The translations under genes were made by a program, and so were the position numbers. DNA of 6,839 bases, taken from contig JABDEN010000073.1 of NCBI GenBank assembly GCA_013287025.1, positions 1 through 6,839 of the forward strand, given 5' to 3'. Under the pieces are notes generated by a model. It was not told where the DNA came from. It ran no database searches and was given only the letters and a program-made list of their open reading frames with translations. Source of the DNA: Gammaproteobacteria bacterium. GTDB taxonomy: Bacteria; Pseudomonadota; Gammaproteobacteria; DSM-16500. This document shows, piece by piece, positions 5,718 through 6,839 of this stretch (positions within the stretch are counted from its first letter, which is position 1; the number at the start of each line of letters is the position of its first letter).

Positions 5718-6839
5718 CTCGAAAAATATAACCTATTAATTTAATGATGTTTTTATAAAATTCGATCCGAAGTTGAGAAGCATTTTTTATATAATATTTT
5801 CCTTTCTGAGTAAGGAAATATTGTTGATTTTGACTCTTAGGCTTTTCAGGTATTGTGTAAGCAATTGCACCTAGATCCTTTAATCGTTTCAATGCTTTTT
5901 TAACGTTTCCGCTAAGTGATTGATGTCCTAAGGCAGCCAAAATTTCTTTATTCCCAGAAGGACCACTTTGACAAATTCTAAGAATTTTTATCTCTGTTTC
6001 TGACAAGCTAACATGGGCCTCCACTTGGGCCTCCACTTGGGCCTCGATCTTAAGAAACTCAGGATGTATCTTTATTTCCGTATGGAAAGCTATACGAGCT
6101 TCATCAGTAAAAAATATAGGTTCTAAGGAACCATTGGCTTTCAAAGCGCGACGCATTTTAGGGATACCCGTTCCTCGGCCTTCAGTAAAATCTAATTCTT
6201 TTAAAATCTCCCCTATGCGTCGATTTCGATAGCGACGAGTGACCATGTGGCCACTTTTCACATCTTCTAAAGGAACCGATGGATCTGCTCCGGGGTGGCT
6301 GACTACGCGAATATTGTCAGGATTAATACGAACTTCTATGGGCTCTCTGATTTCATAGCTACGATGATAAACGGCGTTGACTAATGCTTCTTCGATTGCA
6401 TCATACGGATAATTAAAAAAACGGGTGGCTTCTGCTCTATCAGGAAATTTTAATACTCTCTCGGTAATAAAATTATTTCGTATATATTGCAGAGCACTTC
6501 GTAATTGATGATCCAATGGACCTTTAAAAATTTCCTCTTGAATCACATCACCACCCTCACCTTCTGGAAAATACACCACATCAATTTGTGCGTAGTGGAA
6601 AAATTTGTTGGGTTGATCATTGAAAAACAACAAGCCAACATTACGGGGTCTTAAATATTCATTGCCACCATCCACAATCGCCATTTGCCGGCATAAATTA
6701 GTAAAAGGCATACTGCGTGATTCATCCAGTAATTTACTATTCACTGTTTTTAAAAAAGATTGGATCAAGGGTAGCTTGAGATCTTCTATAGTAGCATCAT
6801 GATTAATGCGATCATCAAAGGGTACAGTGGCCGTTAACC
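5587..6839 (-). CDS. COG2865 (Schlafen AlbA-type) ATP-binding transcriptional regulator, 5' part outside window
   Basis: The frame is open to the window edge: codons upstream of the first internal TTG (6766-6768) still read as family sequence (TVPFDDRINHDATIEDL). This is therefore a partial gene with 416 visible residues and no start. The family usually has an N-terminal Schlafen AlbA_2 domain, presumed to lie beyond 6839. Visible parts: PRNVGLLFFNDQP; a GHKL-type ATPase domain with the N-box EEALVNAVYHRSYE (about 148-161) and the ATP-lid motif RNRRIGEILKELDFTEGRGT (about 204-223); a linker with EAQV repeats (about 265-276); and a winged-helix segment (about 278-348, LSETEIKILRICQSG...SGNVKKALKRLKDLGAI). 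Such proteins are predicted ATP-dependent regulators with poorly known targets. The normal family end is near KGKYYIKN. About 65 residues follow, the last 43 being antisense to the transposase gene, so the current C-terminus is probably an IS-created extension. Confidence 0.82.
   Translation of the reverse strand, partial: LTATVPFDDRINHDATIEDLKLPLIQSFLKTVNSKLLDESRSMPFTNLCRQMAIVDGGNEYLRPRNVGLLFFNDQPNKFFHYAQIDVVYFPEGEGGDVIQEEIFKGPLDHQLRSALQYIRNNFITERVLKFPDRAEATRFFNYPYDAIEEALVNAVYHRSYEIREPIEVRINPDNIRVVSHPGADPSVPLEDVKSGHMVTRRYRNRRIGEILKELDFTEGRGTGIPKMRRALKANGSLEPIFFTDEARIAFHTEIKIHPEFLKIEAQVEAQVEAHVSLSETEIKILRICQSGPSGNKEILAALGHQSLSGNVKKALKRLKDLGAIAYTIPEKPKSQNQQYFLTQKGKYYIKNASQLRIEFYKNIIKLIGYIFRVTTSDGYAQTFSAREYLEPGRWKKAPEQILQGVQIVASHYLLF
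5704..5718. repeat. Small inverted repeat at the transposase stop codon
   Basis: GTCAC-TTGTT-GTGAC spans the transposase TGA (5715-5717). The 5-base stem is too weak and lacks a U-run for a standard terminator. Its position at the probable right end of the IS makes it a possible part of the terminal structure, but no partner was found at the left end. Confidence 0.3.
6015..6045 (-). repeat. In-frame 12-base tandem repeat (about 2.5 units) encoding EAQV linker
   Basis: On the plus strand GGGCCTCCACTT occurs at 6015-6026 and 6027-6038, followed by a partial GGGCCTC at 6039-6045. On the coding strand this gives IEAQVEAQVEAHV between the ATPase and winged-helix domains. A copy-number change of this unit stays in frame, so linker length could vary between strains. 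Repetitive PQV- or EAQV-like linkers are seen in other members of this protein family. Confidence 0.7.

Larger units (their letters stand above)
4032..5733 (+). mobile_element. IS1634-type insertion sequence, ends not defined
   Basis: The element is inferred from its complete transposase gene. The limits given are minimal estimates. I found no convincing terminal inverted repeats or target duplication on either side. The left flank is a truncated hicB and a terminator. The right flank is the 3' end of a COG2865 gene whose frame runs into the element. Both neighbours are damaged at the junctions, as expected for an inserted element. Confidence 0.5.

Noticed and set aside
6620..6802. Plus-strand 60-residue ORF near the right edge
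   Set aside because: It is antisense to the COG2865 coding frame, which continues to the window end with family-like sequence.

Overview
This is an A+T-rich bacterial accessory segment that looks gene-poor and decayed. It has two homologous IS1634-type (DDE, IS4 superfamily) transposase genes, a broken HicAB toxin-antitoxin pair, fragments of large surface-type proteins and several short frameshifted reading frames. There is no rRNA, tRNA or core housekeeping gene to fix the taxonomy. The mixture of IS copies, pseudogenes and repeat proteins with a C-terminal membrane anchor would suit a host-associated gammaproteobacterium of the Legionella/Coxiella/Rickettsiella kind. That is an impression and not a demonstrated assignment.

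Layout, left to right. The window opens inside the 3' end of an IS1634-type transposase gene (1-455, +). Positions 466-799 (-) hold a short gene that reads sensibly only if two frameshifts are allowed. Positions 855-1292 (-) are the 3' end of a larger surface protein: the tail of an Ig/cadherin-like domain, one membrane helix and a Ser/Thr-rich tail. Its upstream part is missing; at the break an unrelated forward reading frame takes over (about 1293-1641, +). Positions 1642-2303 hold no convincing gene, but they contain two adjacent small palindromes, a doubtful reverse-strand ORF and the leader of the next gene.

The best intact accessory gene is at 2304-3593 (+). It encodes a seven-repeat LVIVD-type beta-propeller with a C-terminal membrane helix and a cytoplasmic-looking tail. 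It is followed by remnants of hicA (about 3671-3824) and hicB (3821-3979), overlapping as ATGA, then a good intrinsic terminator (3997-4016). A complete IS1634-type transposase (4068-5717, +) comes next. Converging on it from the right edge is a minus-strand COG2865 (Schlafen AlbA-type) ATP-binding regulator gene (5587-6839). Its 5' part lies outside the window, and its last 43 codons are antisense to the transposase gene, as if IS arrival removed the original stop.

The genes do not form one pathway. The window reads as an IS-flanked hotspot where surface-protein genes, a toxin-antitoxin module and a stress or regulatory ATPase have been inserted, broken and partly fused. The points most worth following are the unlisted HicAB remnant, the anchored propeller and its possible architectural relative, and the IS-derived new C-terminus of the COG2865 protein.
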